Part shown: positions 46,686-59,472 of the stretch, in pieces
How positions within the stretch are numbered: position 1 is the stretch's first letter
How the letters are laid out: each line of letters starts with the position of its first letter
Source: JANNRA01 sp031401035
Lineage (GTDB): Bacteria > Desulfobacterota > Binatia > HRBIN30 > CADEER01
NCBI GenBank assembly: GCA_031401035.1
Contig: JANNRA010000108.1
Location: 1 to 64,000 of the forward strand
Direction: 5' to 3'
DNA length: 64,000 nt
Notes under the pieces: generated by a model
Databases searched by the model: none
Seen by the model: only the letters and a program-made list of their open reading frames with translations
What the model was told of the DNA's origin: nothing
Made by a program: the position numbers and the translations under genes

Positions 46686-48562
46686 CGCGACGCCTCCATC
46701 ATCTTCTGCGCTTTGCTGACGATCTCGCTGATCTTGAAGGGCTGTCCCTGGATCTTGTTCAGGCCGACGGCATCGACGAGGTACTCGGCGCGGATCAGCT
46801 TCACCAGCTGCCCCATGTTCAACTCGGGCACGAGGACGCGGCGGAAGCGGCCGAGGATGTCGCCGAGGTCCCGCGGCAGCGGGTTGAGGAAGCGCAGATG
46901 CACATGACCGACGCGGTGGCCCTGGTCGTTCAGGGTGCGCGTCGCGGCCTCGAGCGAGCCGTAGGTGCTGCCCCAGCCGAGCAGCAGCAGGTCGCCCTCC
47001 GCAGCGCCGTTGATGGGCGTCGGCGGGATCTCGCGCGCGATGCCGGCGATCTTGCGAAAACGCACGCGCACCATCTGCTCATGATTGGCCGGCGCGTAGC
47101 TGACATTGCCGGTGAGGTAATCCTTCTCGAGGCCGCCGATGCGGTGCTCGAGTCCCCGTGTGCCGGGCACCGCCCACGGCCGCGACAGGGTCTCGGCGTC
47201 GCGCAGATAGGGGTAGTACCCGGTCGGGTCGGTCCGGAAGGCGACGTTGATCTTGGGCAGGCTGGCGACCGTCGGGATCGCCCAGGGCTCGGCGCCGTTG
47301 GCGAGGTAGCCGTCGGAGAGGAAGAAGACCGGCGTCATGTACGTGACGGCGATGCGTACCGCCTCGAAGGCCATGGCGAAGCACTCCGCCGGTGTCGCCG
47401 GCGCGAGGATCGGAATCGGCGAGTCGCTGTTGCGGCCGAACATGGCGAGCATGAGGTCGGCCTGTTCGGTCTTGGTCGGCAACCCGGTGCTGGGCCCGCC
47501 GCGCTGAATGTCGGCGATGACCAGCGGTAGCTCGGTGCAGACGGCGAGGTTGAGGGTCTCCGCCTTCAGGCAGACGCCCGGGCCGCTGGTGCTGGTCAGG
47601 GCGATGGCGCCCCCGAATGCGGCGCCGAGGGCCGCGCCGATGCCGGCGATCTCGTCCTCCGCCTGGAAGGTGAGGACGTTGAAGTTCTTATAGGTCGACA
47701 GCTCGTGCAGGATGTCGCTGGCCGGCGTGATCGGGTAGCTGCCGAGGAAGAGTTGCATGTCGGCGCGGCGCGCCGCGGCGACGAAGCCGAGGGCGGCGGC
47801 CTGGTTGCCGGTGATGTTGCGGTAGTGGCCGGGCGCGATGGTGGCTGGCTTGACCCGATAGGCGGTGCGAAACATCTCGGCGGTCTCGCCGAAGTTCCAG
47901 CCGGCCTTGATGACGCGCGCATTGGCGTCGGCCAGCGCCTGGTTCTTCTTGAACTTCTGTTCGATCCACTTGAGCGTCGGCTCGACCGGGCGCTGAAACA
48001 GCCACGAGGTCAGGCCGAGGGCCAGGAAGTTGCGCGAGCGCATCATGGCGCGCGTCGGCAGGCCGAGGTCCTTGAGCGCGTTGATGGTCAGCTTGGTGAT
48101 GTCGACCTCGAACACCTGGAACTTGTTGAGCGAGCCGTCGGTGAGCGGGTTCGCAGTGTACTCGGCCTTCTTCAGGTTCTGGTCGTTGAACTGTTCCTTG
48201 TCGACGATGAGGATGCCGTTCGGTTCGAGGTCGTCGATGTTGACCTTGAGTGCGGCGGGATTCATCGCCACCAGTACGTCCGGGGCATCGCCGGGCGTCA
48301 GGACAGCGCGGCTGGAGAAATGCAGCTGGAAGCCGCTGACGCCGGCCAGCGTCCCCGTTGGGGCGCGGATCTCGGCCGGAAAGTCGGGCAGGGTGCTGAG
48401 GTCGTTGCCCGCCAGCGCCGTCTCGTTGGTGAAGTGCTGGCCGGCGAGCTGCATGCCGTCGCCGGAATCGCCGGCGAAACGGATCACGACATGGTCGCGC
48501 TCCTCGATACGCTTCGCGGCCCCGCTGCCCGCCACGACCGCGGCGGCACTCTCTGGTTCCAT
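46682..48562 (-). CDS. korA: 2-oxoacid:ferredoxin oxidoreductase, fused gamma-alpha subunit
   Basis: 626 aa from ATG 48562 with GGGGGAGG upstream. Residues about 20-195 are the gamma domain (IRFAGDSGDGMQLAGQHF, ALKVNIDDLEPNGI), and about 215-610 the alpha domain (GNQAAALGFVAAARRA, SYPITPASDI, TSGPGVCLKAE, EQADLMLAMFGRNSDSP). The two-subunit layout matches the mycobacterial KorAB type rather than four-subunit enzymes, and no delta ferredoxin gene is adjacent. A promoter lies at 48610-48638. Confidence 0.95.
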
Positions 48563-48609
48563 GGATTCCTCGTCGCCTCCCCCGCAACGCCGCTGCGCCG
48601 CCTGAGCGA

Positions 48610-48638
48610 GCTATATCGGCGCCCCAACAGCGTTTCAA
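48610..48638 (-). promoter_or_regulatory. Promoter of korAB
   Basis: On the minus strand TTGAAA (48638-48633), a 17-base spacer and TATAGC (48615-48610). The predicted leader is about 40 bases and carries the GGGGGAGG site of korA. Confidence 0.55.
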
Positions 48639-48688
48639 CACGCTCTTCTGCGGCAGGCGCTGCCCGCGCCGGGCGGTCCCGGCCCGTC

Positions 48689-50272
48689 TCAGGGCTTGGC
48701 CGGGCGGGCCGGCGCCGCCGCCTCCTGCGCCAGCACCGCCAGCACGGTGTAGTCCGCCGGCGCTGCGGTCTCGACCTGGCGTAGTTTCACCGCCACAGAC
48801 AGCTCGCGTTCCAGTTCGCGCACGGCCGCCGGCTCGAACTGCGTCAGGAACACCGCGACGCTGGCGTGCACCGTCACCTCGATGCGCTGCACCGGGCCGT
48901 TCAGCGTCGCCTCGCGGCGGATGCGGCGCAGGATCTCGTAGGCGGTTGTCGCGACGCCCTTGACGTGTCCGCGCTGGCCGCAGGTGGAACAGGGCTCGCA
49001 CAAGCGCTGCGTCAGGCTCTCGCGCGTGCGCTGGCGGGTCATTTCGACCAGCCCGAGCTCCGACAGCGCCAGAATCGTCGTGCGCGCCTTGTCGCCGCGC
49101 AGGGCCTCGTTCAGCGCCGCGAGGACCGCCTTGCGGTCCTCGGCGTGCTCCATGTCGATGAAATCAATGATGATCAGGCCGCCGATGTTGCGCAGACGCA
49201 GTTGGTCGACGACGACGCGCGCCGCGTCGATGTTGGTCTTCAGCGTCGTTTCGCGCTGGTCGGTCTTGCCGACGAAGCGCCCGGTATTGACGTCGATCGC
49301 CGTCAGCGCCTCGGTGTGGTCGATGACGATATAGCCGCCCGATTTCAGCCACACCTTGCGTTCGAGCGCCTTGTTGATCTGCGCCTCGATGCCGTAGCGC
49401 TCGAAGATCGGCTCGGTCAGCTCGTAGAGCTCGACGCGCGGCCGCCAGCGCGGCATCACCTCGTCGATGAAATCGAGCACGCGCTGATAGTCGCGGCGGT
49501 TGTCGATGACGACGCGCGTCACGTCGCTCGCCGAGAGGTCGCGCATGGTGCGCAGGATGACGTCGAGTTCCTGGTGCAAGATGGCCGGCGCCGGTAGGCT
49601 CTCGGCCTTGCGTGACAGATGCTGCCACTGGCGGCGCAGCAGGCGCAGATCGGACTGGATCTCGCGCTTCGAGACGCCCTCACAGGCGGTGCGGATGATG
49701 ATGCCACCGCTCTCGTGCGCCACCGCCTCGACCGCCTCGCGCAGGCGTTCGCGCTCCTCCTCGCTGGCGATGCGGCGCGAGACGCCGACCTGGCGGCTGG
49801 CGGGCAGGTAGACGAGATAGCGGCCGGGCAGGGAGATGTCCGAGGTGACGCGCGCGCCCTTGCTACCGATCGGCTCCTTGCTGATCTGGACGATGACCTC
49901 TTGTCCCTTCTGCAGCCGCTCCTCGATCGGCGGCATGGTGCGCAGGCGGCGCGGCGTGGCGCCGTCCTCGCCCGCGCCTGCCGCGTCCGCGGTCGGCGCC
50001 GGCGGCTCGCCGGCGGTATCGCCGAGGGCGTACTCCTCGGCGTTCATCCGGAAGAAGTCGGCGCCGGCGAGGAAGGCCGCCTTCTCGAGCCCGATGTCGA
50101 CGAAGGCGGCCTGCATGCCAGGCAGCACGCGCATGACGCGGCCCTTGCAGATGCTGCCCACACTGCTGCGCTCGCGCACGCGCTCGAGCTGGATCTCGAG
50201 GAGGCGCGCGTTCTCCATCGTGGCGACGCGCGCCTCCTGCGGCGTCGAGTTGATGATGATCTGCCGGGGCAC
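48689..50272 (-). CDS. rng: Ribonuclease E/G
   Basis: 527 aa from GTG 50272; this start gives the family opening PRQIIINSTPQEARVA. It processes and degrades RNA. An S1 domain (35-145) carries an unusual Ala/Pro/Gly-rich insert of about 40 residues (about 78-118). Catalytic Asp327 (AIDVNTG) and Asp370 (IIIDFIDME), and the zinc-link Cys pair CSTC near 410-415, are retained. It lacks the long C-terminal scaffold of RNase E. It follows the radical SAM gene by 8 bases. Confidence 0.94.
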   Translation of the reverse strand: MPRQIIINSTPQEARVATMENARLLEIQLERVRERSSVGSICKGRVMRVLPGMQAAFVDIGLEKAAFLAGADFFRMNAEEYALGDTAGEPPAPTADAAGAGEDGATPRRLRTMPPIEERLQKGQEVIVQISKEPIGSKGARVTSDISLPGRYLVYLPASRQVGVSRRIASEEERERLREAVEAVAHESGGIIIRTACEGVSKREIQSDLRLLRRQWQHLSRKAESLPAPAILHQELDVILRTMRDLSASDVTRVVIDNRRDYQRVLDFIDEVMPRWRPRVELYELTEPIFERYGIEAQINKALERKVWLKSGGYIVIDHTEALTAIDVNTGRFVGKTDQRETTLKTNIDAARVVVDQLRLRNIGGLIIIDFIDMEHAEDRKAVLAALNEALRGDKARTTILALSELGLVEMTRQRTRESLTQRLCEPCSTCGQRGHVKGVATTAYEILRRIRREATLNGPVQRIEVTVHASVAVFLTQFEPAAVRELERELSVAVKLRQVETAAPADYTVLAVLAQEAAAPARPAKP

Positions 50273-50280
50273 GGGCGGCT

Positions 50281-53157
<2,877 letters not shown>

Positions 53158-53167
53158 CGGCGGCCGG

Positions 53168-53196
53168 ATGATATGGACAACCCCCGGTGGTGGCAA
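53168..53196 (-). promoter_or_regulatory. Promoter of the radical SAM-rng operon, probably leaderless
   Basis: On the minus strand TTGCCA (53196-53191), a 17-base spacer and TATCAT (53173-53168), then 10 bases to ATG 53157. No Shine-Dalgarno. The layout is the same as at map. Confidence 0.6.
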
Positions 53197-53241
53197 CCGA
53201 CCCGGCGACGACGTGTTGGCCAAAAGTGCTGATCGGACAGC

Positions 53242-53270
53242 TTGACTGACCCAGGCGCGGACAGTATCGC
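53242..53270 (+). promoter_or_regulatory. Promoter of the HNH gene
   Basis: TTGACT (53242-53247), a 17-base spacer and TATCGC (53265-53270). The leader is about 30 bases and holds CAGGAGG (53291-53297). Confidence 0.45.
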
Positions 53271-53307
53271 TCCCCGGAACTGTCGTTTTACAGGAGGCGG
53301 GTTGCCA

Positions 53308-53922
53308 ATGGTGGCGGGGGCGGTGGTGCTCAACACCAAGGTCTTGGTCCTCAACCGGAACTTCCTTCCGGTGCATGTGACGTCGGTCCGCCGCGCCTTC
53401 TCGTTGCTCTACCAGGGGCTGGCCGAGGCGGTCGATGCCGAGTACCGGACCTTCGATTTCGACAGTTGGGCCGCGCTGTCGGCGCGTTTGAATGACGACA
53501 CCATCGGCCTGATCGGCCGCGTCATCAGGGTCCCGCGGGTGATCCTGCTGCTCACCTACGACCGCATTCCCCGGCGCCAGGTGCGCTTCAACCGCTTCAA
53601 CGTCTATGCCCGCGACCGCAATACCTGCCAGTACTGCAGCCGCCGCCTGCCGCGCACCGACCTGAACCTCGACCATGTGGTGCCGCGCTCGCAGGGCGGC
53701 ACGTCGGTATGGGAGAACATCGTCTGCTCCTGCCACGGCTGCAACCGCCGCAAGGGCGGCCAGACGCCGAAGGAGGCCGGCATGAAGCTGATGCGGGTAC
53801 CGAAACGGCCCGACTGGACGCCGTTCATGCTCGAGACCTTCAGCCTGCGGCGCTATCGGGAGTGGTTGCCCTTCCTCTCGACCGTCGACGCGGCGTACTG
53901 GAACACCGAACTCGAACCCTGA
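53308..53922 (+). CDS. HNH endonuclease family protein
   Basis: 204 aa from ATG 53308 (CAGGAGG about 10 bases upstream). The HNH core is in the second half: CQYC (Cys107, Cys110), LDHVVPRSQGG (His123), WENIV (Asn137) and SCHGCNRRKGG. The N-terminal 100 residues (VLNTKVLVLNRNFLPVHVTSVRRAF) match the common cyanobacterial/deltaproteobacterial HNH type with unknown role, probably in DNA repair or restriction. It precedes smc with a terminator hairpin between. Confidence 0.92.
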   Translation: MVAGAVVLNTKVLVLNRNFLPVHVTSVRRAFSLLYQGLAEAVDAEYRTFDFDSWAALSARLNDDTIGLIGRVIRVPRVILLLTYDRIPRRQVRFNRFNVYARDRNTCQYCSRRLPRTDLNLDHVVPRSQGGTSVWENIVCSCHGCNRRKGGQTPKEAGMKLMRVPKRPDWTPFMLETFSLRRYREWLPFLSTVDAAYWNTELEP

Positions 53923-53947
53923 CTGCGGGCGGGCCGACCACAAGATG

Positions 53948-53974
53948 TGGGGGCCAGTAACGGTCGGGCCCCCA
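53948..53974 (+). terminator. Terminator after the HNH gene
   Basis: TGGGGGCC (53948-53955) and GGCCCCCA (53967-53974) form a perfect 8-bp stem with an 11-base loop, followed by AGTTCTT. Confidence 0.5.
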
Positions 53975-54038
53975 AGTTCTTGACCGGGCTACCCCGCTAT
54001 GCGATGGAGCGGGAACTCGAGGCGGATGAGGGGGCGGC

Positions 54039-57000
54039 ATGCGGATCAAGCAACTGGAGCTCGTCGGCTTCAAGTCTTTCCCCCAGCGGACCCGGCTGGA
54101 TTTCCCCAACGGGGTCAGCGGCGTCGTTGGCCCGAATGGCTGCGGGAAATCGAACATCGTCGACGCCATCCGCTGGGTCCTGGGTGAGCAGAGCCCGAAG
54201 CACCTGCGCGGCGATGCCATGGACGCGGTCATCTTCAACGGCAACGAGACGGTGGCGCCGCTGGGCATGGCCGAGGTGTCGCTGACCTTCGACAACGACC
54301 GGCCACTGGGCCCGCCGACCGACCTCGACCTGGAAGTCTCGACCCTGCCGGCCCACATCCGCGAGTTGCCAGAGATCACCGTCACGCGCCGCTACTTCCG
54401 CTCCGGCGAGGCCGAGTACTTCATCAACCGCACCGCCTGCCGCCTCAAGGACATCACGGAACTGTTTCTCGGCACCGGCGTCGGATCGAAGGCCTACGCG
54501 ATCATCGAGCAGGGGCGTGTCGAGCAACTCATCAACGCCAAACCCGAGGACCGCCGCCTCTTCATCGAAGAAGCGGCCGGCACGACGCTCTATCGCTCCC
54601 GCAAGCTCGCCGCCGAGCGCAAGATGGAGCGCACGCGTGAGAACCTGTCGCGCGTCAACGACATCCTGCACGAGATCGACCGACAGACGCAGTATCTCGA
54701 GCGCCAGGCGAAGAAGGCCGAGGCCCACAAGTCCATCGTCGTCGAACTGCGCGACGTCGAACTGCGCGTCGTCGGGCGCCAGTGGCAGGGGTTGCAGGGC
54801 GAACTCGCCGAGCTCGACGCCGGGCGGGCGCGCCTCGCCGAGGACGAGACGCGTCTGCGCGGCGAGCTGCAGGCCAATCAGCGGGAGCAGGAAGCGGGCG
54901 CGACGGCGGTAGCCGATGCCGAGCGCGCGCACGCGGCGGCGCGCGAGCAGCTGGCGGTGATGGAGGCCGAGCGCAACAGCCTGCACCAGCGCCTCGCCCT
55001 GCTCGACGACCAGCGCGCCGAGCGCCAGCGGCGCCAGGCGCGCCTCGCCGAAGAAACCGAGACGACGGGTGCGGCGCTCGGGCAGGGCGAGGAGCGCCTG
55101 CAACAGGCGCAGCGCGAGCGCGACGCCTCGGTGCAATACCTCGCCTTCGACGAGGCGGCGCTGCGCGCCAGCGAGATCGCGCTCAGTGCGGCGCGCAGCG
55201 CGCTCGGCGCCCTCACCGCCGCGCTCGAGGAGGCCAAGAACGCACTGATCGAGCATGTGACGCGCGAGGTCGAGGCGCGCAACGCCGTCACCACGCTGGC
55301 GCGCCGCCGCGAAGATATTGCGCGCCAGGTCGATAAGCTGCGCGGCGAGGAGCACGCGCTGGAGCAGCGCCGCGGCGAGATCGAGGCACATCTGGCGATG
55401 CGGCGCGCGGACCTGGAGCGCCTGCGCGGCGAGCTGACGCGCGCCACCGGCGAGCAGGAGGCGCGCGCCAACGAGTTGCGCGCGTTGGCCGAGGCGCGGC
55501 GGCGCTGGGAGCGCGGCGCCGTCGAGTTGGAGAGCACCATGGTGCAGGCGCGCTCGCGGCTCGAATCGTTGGAGCAGATCCAGGCTGACTACGAGGGCTT
55601 TCACCGCGGCGTGCGTGCCATCATGCGGCAGGAGCAACACCCCGATGGCGTGCTCGGCGTGGTCGCCGACGTGATCGACATCCCGCAGGAGTACGAGCGC
55701 GCCGTTGCCGCCGTCCTCGGCGACCGTCTCCAGTACGTGATTGTCCGCGGCGCGGATGAGGGGGCCGAAGCCGTCGGCCGCCTGCGCGAGGAATCGTCGG
55801 GCCGCTCGAGCTTCATCCCGCTGCAGCCGCGTGTTCCCGATCTGACCGGTGTGCAGAGCCTGAACGGAGCCTCGCGCCAGATGTTGGAGCTGGTCGGCGT
55901 GCGCGACGAGTACCGCGGCGTCGCCCGCGCGCTGCTCGGCGAAGTGGTGCTGGTGCCCGATCTGCAGACCGCCATCGACATGTGGCGGCAGCACGGGGTG
56001 CGGGTGACGCTGGTGACGCCGGACGGCGACGTGCTCGACCCGAGTGGCGTCATCACCGGCGGCAGCGATCGCCCGATCGAGGAGGAGTTGCTGGCGCGGC
56101 GACGTGAGATCGAGCAGCTGCGTACCGCCAGCGCCGACAGCGCCGCGAATCTGACCGAGGCGCGCGCCCAGCTGGACCAGGTGACGCTGGCGCTGGCGTC
56201 GGCGGAAGACGCCGTCAAGGCGCTCGGCCAGGGCGCGCACGAGCTGACCGTGCAGATCGTCGCGGCAGAGAAGGATGTGGAGCGCCTTGAACTCGAGCAC
56301 CCGCAGTGCCTGAGCCGCCGCGACGTGGTGCGCTACGAGATCGCGACACTGGTCGACGAGGAAGGCGGCGCGGCCGCCGAGGAAGCCGAGCAGCGGGCTC
56401 GCGGCGCGGCGTTGGCGGAGCACCACCGGGCGCTCGAGCAGGCATTGAGCAGCGGGCGCGCCGAGACCGACGAAGCGGCGACGCACGCCGAGGCGCTGAT
56501 GGCCGAGGTGACGGCAGTGAAGGTGCGCGTCGCCGAACGGCGCGAACGGCAGGCCGCATCCATCGCCACCGCCGCGAGTCTCTCCGGGCAGCAGTCCCAG
56601 CTGACCGATCGACTGGCGGGTATCGAGCGCGAGCGGGCGCAGGCGGAGCACGAGCGAAGCGAACTCGAGCAGGAGATCGGCGCCGGGCGCGCGCACGAGG
56701 CCGCACAGCGCAGCGACCGGGCAGCCCTCGCACAGGGGGTTGGCGAGCGCACCACGGCGGTGGAGCACGCGAGCGCGGCATTGCGCGGCGTGGAGTTGCG
56801 GCAACGCGATTTGCAGTCGGCGTGTGACGCAGTGCGCCAGGCGCAGAACCAGGCCGAGCTCGCCCGCTCCGAGGTCCGCATGCGGGCCGAGCATCTGGCC
56901 GAGGCGATGCGGGAGAAGTACGAGACCGACATCGCCGAGTGCGACACCGCCGCGGCGGACGGGACGGACGAGGAGGAGCGCGGCCGTGTCGAGGCCCTGC

Positions 57001-57611
57001 GCCAGCGCCTGCTGCGCCTGGGCGAGGTCAACATGGGCGCCATCGACGAGTTGCGCGAGTTCACCGAGCGCGGTGGCTTCCTGCGCACCCAACGCGACGA
57101 TCTGCAGACGTCGCTGGCCGACCTGGAGCGCACCATCCAGAAGCTCAACCGGGCCTCCAAGACGAAGTTCGCCGAGACCTTCGTCAAGGCCAACGAGACG
57201 TTCCAGAAGGTGTTCCCGCGCCTGTTCCGCGGTGGCGAGGGGAAGCTGGTGCTGACCAACGAGAACGATCTGCTCGAGACCGGGGTCGAGATCGTCGTGC
57301 GGCCGCCGGGCAAGCGGCTCGATACGATGAGCCTGTTGTCGGGCGGCGAGAAGGCGTTGGTGGCGGTAAGCCTCATTTTTTCGCTGTTCCTGATCAATCC
57401 GACCCCGTTCTGTATTCTCGACGAGGTCGATGCGCCGCTCGACGACGCCAACATCGGCCGCTTCAACCAGATGATTCGGGAGATGAGTGCGCACTCGCAG
57501 TTCATCTTGATCACGCACAACAAGCGGACGATGGAGAGCGCGGACCTTCTGTACGGCGTGACGATGCAGGACCCGGGCGTGTCGAAGGTGATCTCGGTGG
57601 CGATGAGCTGA
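54039..57611 (+). CDS. smc: Chromosome segregation protein SMC
   Basis: 1190 aa from ATG 54039. Walker A is GPNGCGKS (31-38), the ABC signature LLSGGEKALVAVSLIF is near the C-terminus, and Walker B is FCILDEVDAPLDDANIG. Two long coiled coils flank a hinge (about 520-680, with GVLGVVADVIDIPQEYERAVAAVLGDRL). It forms the condensin ring that compacts and segregates the chromosome. ftsY follows after 54 bases. The kleisin partners scpA/B are not in the window. Confidence 0.97.
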   Translation: MRIKQLELVGFKSFPQRTRLDFPNGVSGVVGPNGCGKSNIVDAIRWVLGEQSPKHLRGDAMDAVIFNGNETVAPLGMAEVSLTFDNDRPLGPPTDLDLEVSTLPAHIRELPEITVTRRYFRSGEAEYFINRTACRLKDITELFLGTGVGSKAYAIIEQGRVEQLINAKPEDRRLFIEEAAGTTLYRSRKLAAERKMERTRENLSRVNDILHEIDRQTQYLERQAKKAEAHKSIVVELRDVELRVVGRQWQGLQGELAELDAGRARLAEDETRLRGELQANQREQEAGATAVADAERAHAAAREQLAVMEAERNSLHQRLALLDDQRAERQRRQARLAEETETTGAALGQGEERLQQAQRERDASVQYLAFDEAALRASEIALSAARSALGALTAALEEAKNALIEHVTREVEARNAVTTLARRREDIARQVDKLRGEEHALEQRRGEIEAHLAMRRADLERLRGELTRATGEQEARANELRALAEARRRWERGAVELESTMVQARSRLESLEQIQADYEGFHRGVRAIMRQEQHPDGVLGVVADVIDIPQEYERAVAAVLGDRLQYVIVRGADEGAEAVGRLREESSGRSSFIPLQPRVPDLTGVQSLNGASRQMLELVGVRDEYRGVARALLGEVVLVPDLQTAIDMWRQHGVRVTLVTPDGDVLDPSGVITGGSDRPIEEELLARRREIEQLRTASADSAANLTEARAQLDQVTLALASAEDAVKALGQGAHELTVQIVAAEKDVERLELEHPQCLSRRDVVRYEIATLVDEEGGAAAEEAEQRARGAALAEHHRALEQALSSGRAETDEAATHAEALMAEVTAVKVRVAERRERQAASIATAASLSGQQSQLTDRLAGIERERAQAEHERSELEQEIGAGRAHEAAQRSDRAALAQGVGERTTAVEHASAALRGVELRQRDLQSACDAVRQAQNQAELARSEVRMRAEHLAEAMREKYETDIAECDTAAADGTDEEERGRVEALRQRLLRLGEVNMGAIDELREFTERGGFLRTQRDDLQTSLADLERTIQKLNRASKTKFAETFVKANETFQKVFPRLFRGGEGKLVLTNENDLLETGVEIVVRPPGKRLDTMSLLSGGEKALVAVSLIFSLFLINPTPFCILDEVDAPLDDANIGRFNQMIREMSAHSQFILITHNKRTMESADLLYGVTMQDPGVSKVISVAMS

Positions 57612-57665
57612 GGGCGTGCGCGACGGCGCCGCCGACGGCTCGCGACGCCGTGGCGACAGCGGGTG

Positions 57666-58694
57666 ATGGACGAGCAGATGGTGATGGCGGCCGCGGCCGC
57701 CGCAACGGCGCTGCTACTGGCGTTCGCCGCGCTGCTGGTGCGCGCCCGGCGCCGTGCGGCCGCGCCGCCACCTCCACGGCGCGCCTCGTGGACGAGCGGA
57801 CTGGCGCGCACGCGCGGCTCCCTCGCGCTCCGCCTGTTCGACGCCTGGGGCGGCGCCGCCGACCGCGACGCGTGGTTACTGCAGGTCGAGGAGATTCTGC
57901 TCAGTTCGGACGTCGGCGTGCAGGCGACGCAGGCGCTGCTCGCCCGGCTCGGGCCGGCGGTGCGCACGGTGCGGGACGCCGGGGAGCTGCGCGCCGCGGT
58001 GCGCACGGCAGTGCGCGACCTGCTCGCGGCGCCCGCCGCGCCGCCGCCGGCAGCGACACCGGAGGTGATCGTCGTGGTCGGCGTCAACGGCGTCGGCAAG
58101 ACGACCACCATCGGCAAACTGGCGCACCGATTCCGCGCCCAGGGGCGGGCCGTGTGCCTGGTTGCCGGGGATACGTTTCGCGCCGCCGCCATCGAACAGC
58201 TGACGGCGTGGGCCGAGCGCGCCGGCGCCGACCTCGTTAAACATCAGCACGGCGCCGACCCGTCCGCCGTCACCTTCGACGGCGTGCAGGCGGCGAAGTC
58301 GCGCGGCGCCGACGTGGTCATCATCGATACGGCGGGTCGGTTGCACGTCAAGACTCACCTGATGGAAGAGGTCAAGAAGATCGCCCGCACCACCGCCAAG
58401 CTGGTCGCCGGGGCGCCGCATGAGATCTTGCTGGTGATCGACGCGACCAGCGGGCAGAACGCGCTGACCCAGGCGCGCATGTTCAACGACGCGCTCGGCA
58501 TCACCGGCGTCGTACTGACCAAGCTCGACGGCACCGCCAAGGGCGGGGTGGCGCTGGCGATTCGTAGCGAGCTCGACCTACCGATCCGCTACGTGGGGTT
58601 GGGGGAGCAGGCCGAGGATTTGGCGCCGTTCGATGCCGATGCGTTTGCCGGCGCCCTGTGCAGCGATCGTGAGGAGGAACTCGATGTCGCTTGA
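57666..58694 (+). CDS. ftsY: Signal recognition particle receptor FtsY
   Basis: 342 aa from ATG 57666 (GTG 57663 is in frame). It docks the SRP-ribosome complex at the inner membrane. An N-terminal hydrophobic stretch (AAAAAATALLLAFAALLV) and basic patch can bind the membrane. The NG domain has GVNGVGKTTTIGKLA (G1), VAGDTFRAAA, DTAGRLH, TKLDGTAKGG and GLGEQAEDLAPF. Its end overlaps the small coiled-coil gene by 11 bases. Confidence 0.96.
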   Translation: MDEQMVMAAAAAATALLLAFAALLVRARRRAAAPPPPRRASWTSGLARTRGSLALRLFDAWGGAADRDAWLLQVEEILLSSDVGVQATQALLARLGPAVRTVRDAGELRAAVRTAVRDLLAAPAAPPPAATPEVIVVVGVNGVGKTTTIGKLAHRFRAQGRAVCLVAGDTFRAAAIEQLTAWAERAGADLVKHQHGADPSAVTFDGVQAAKSRGADVVIIDTAGRLHVKTHLMEEVKKIARTTAKLVAGAPHEILLVIDATSGQNALTQARMFNDALGITGVVLTKLDGTAKGGVALAIRSELDLPIRYVGLGEQAEDLAPFDADAFAGALCSDREEELDVA

Positions 58695-58980
58695 AAACCA
58701 CAGCGCGGCGGGGGTATACGCCGCTGAAACAAAAGTTGAAGATCATACTTTCATGAGCCTCGAGAGTCTTAAGATCCTGGAGGGGCGCGTCGAGGACGTG
58801 CTCGGGCGCCACGCTGCGTTGGTGAAGGAGCGGGACCATCTCCAGGGCCAGTTGCAGGCGGCCCGTCAGGCCATCGCCGAGCTCACCGCCCAGGTCGAGG
58901 CGTCCGAGAAGGAGCGCGGTCAGATCCGGGCGAAGGTCGAGAGCATTCTTGGCCGACTCGAGGGATTGGACCTGAGCTGA
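58684..58980 (+). CDS. Small coiled-coil protein (ZapB-like)
   Basis: 98 aa from ATG 58684, or 75 aa from ATG 58753, which would begin MSLESLKILEGRVEDVL and removes the non-helical N-terminus. The rest is one predicted coiled coil (LVKERDHLQGQLQAARQAI...). It sits between ftsY and zapA, the usual place for a ZapB-like partner in Deltaproteobacteria, with a cell-division role inferred. It starts inside the end of ftsY. Confidence 0.75.
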   Translation: MSLENHSAAGVYAAETKVEDHTFMSLESLKILEGRVEDVLGRHAALVKERDHLQGQLQAARQAIAELTAQVEASEKERGQIRAKVESILGRLEGLDLS

Positions 58981-58984
58981 TCGC

Positions 58985-59296
58985 ATGGCGCAACCGGTCG
59001 AGGTGGTCATCATGGGGCAGACCTTCTCCGTCACCAGCGACGACGGAGAGGAGCATGTCCGCGAGGTGGCCGCTTACGTGGATCGGACGATGCGCGACAT
59101 CGCTGCCGGCGGGAAGGTAGTGTCCTCCTTTACCGCGGCCGTGCTTGCCGCGTTGAATATCGCCAGCGAATGGCACAAGCTGCGCCAAGATGCCGCGGCG
59201 ACAACCGCGGCGATTGGTCGCCTGACGGCGCGGCTGGCGGTTGCGGAAGGCGAGCCGGCCGGAAGTTCAAAGGAGAGTTCGATTCGGAACGGGTGA
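58985..59296 (+). CDS. zapA: Cell division protein ZapA
   Basis: 103 aa from ATG 58985, 4 bases after the upstream stop. VEVVIMGQTFSVTSDDGEEHVREVAAYVDRTM is the ZapA globular head, followed by a helical dimerisation tail. It bundles FtsZ filaments at the division site. A hairpin that begins inside its last codons may belong to a 6S RNA. Confidence 0.92.
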   Translation: MAQPVEVVIMGQTFSVTSDDGEEHVREVAAYVDRTMRDIAAGGKVVSSFTAAVLAALNIASEWHKLRQDAAATTAAIGRLTARLAVAEGEPAGSSKESSIRNG

Positions 59297-59451
59297 TGGA
59301 CGATCGGACCGAAAACGGCAGATGGTCTTTGGTCGGGGTGGTGGTGGCGCGGCACGCGAAAGCCGAGACTGATGTTCGAAGCGCGTACGAACCAATTGGC
59401 AGACGAAGGGTGACGGTTCGTTAGGGCCCCCGACCGCAAGCTCCCGTCCCG
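59285..59451 (+). ncRNA. ssrS: 6S RNA candidate (ssrS)
   Basis: The interval between zapA and the 5-formyl-THF ligase gene is the classical location of 6S RNA. CGGAACGGG (59285-59293) can pair with CCCGTCCCG (59443-59451) with one mismatch as a closing stem, and GGTCGGGG (59331-59338) pairs perfectly with CCCCGACC (59428-59435) inside it, giving about 167 nt. The 5' side between the stems is longer than usual. Location plus pairing is suggestive only. Confidence 0.35.
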
Positions 59452-59472
59452 CGTCGAGAAATCGACCCTGGG

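Noticed and set aside
53980..54020. A TTGACC -35 box for smc
   Set aside because: No acceptable -10 lies at 16-18 bases; the TATGCG that follows is only about 12-13 bases away.
53997..57518. A 3.5-kb open frame antisense to smc
   Set aside because: The Leu/Arg-rich product matches nothing and smc is unambiguous on the plus strand.
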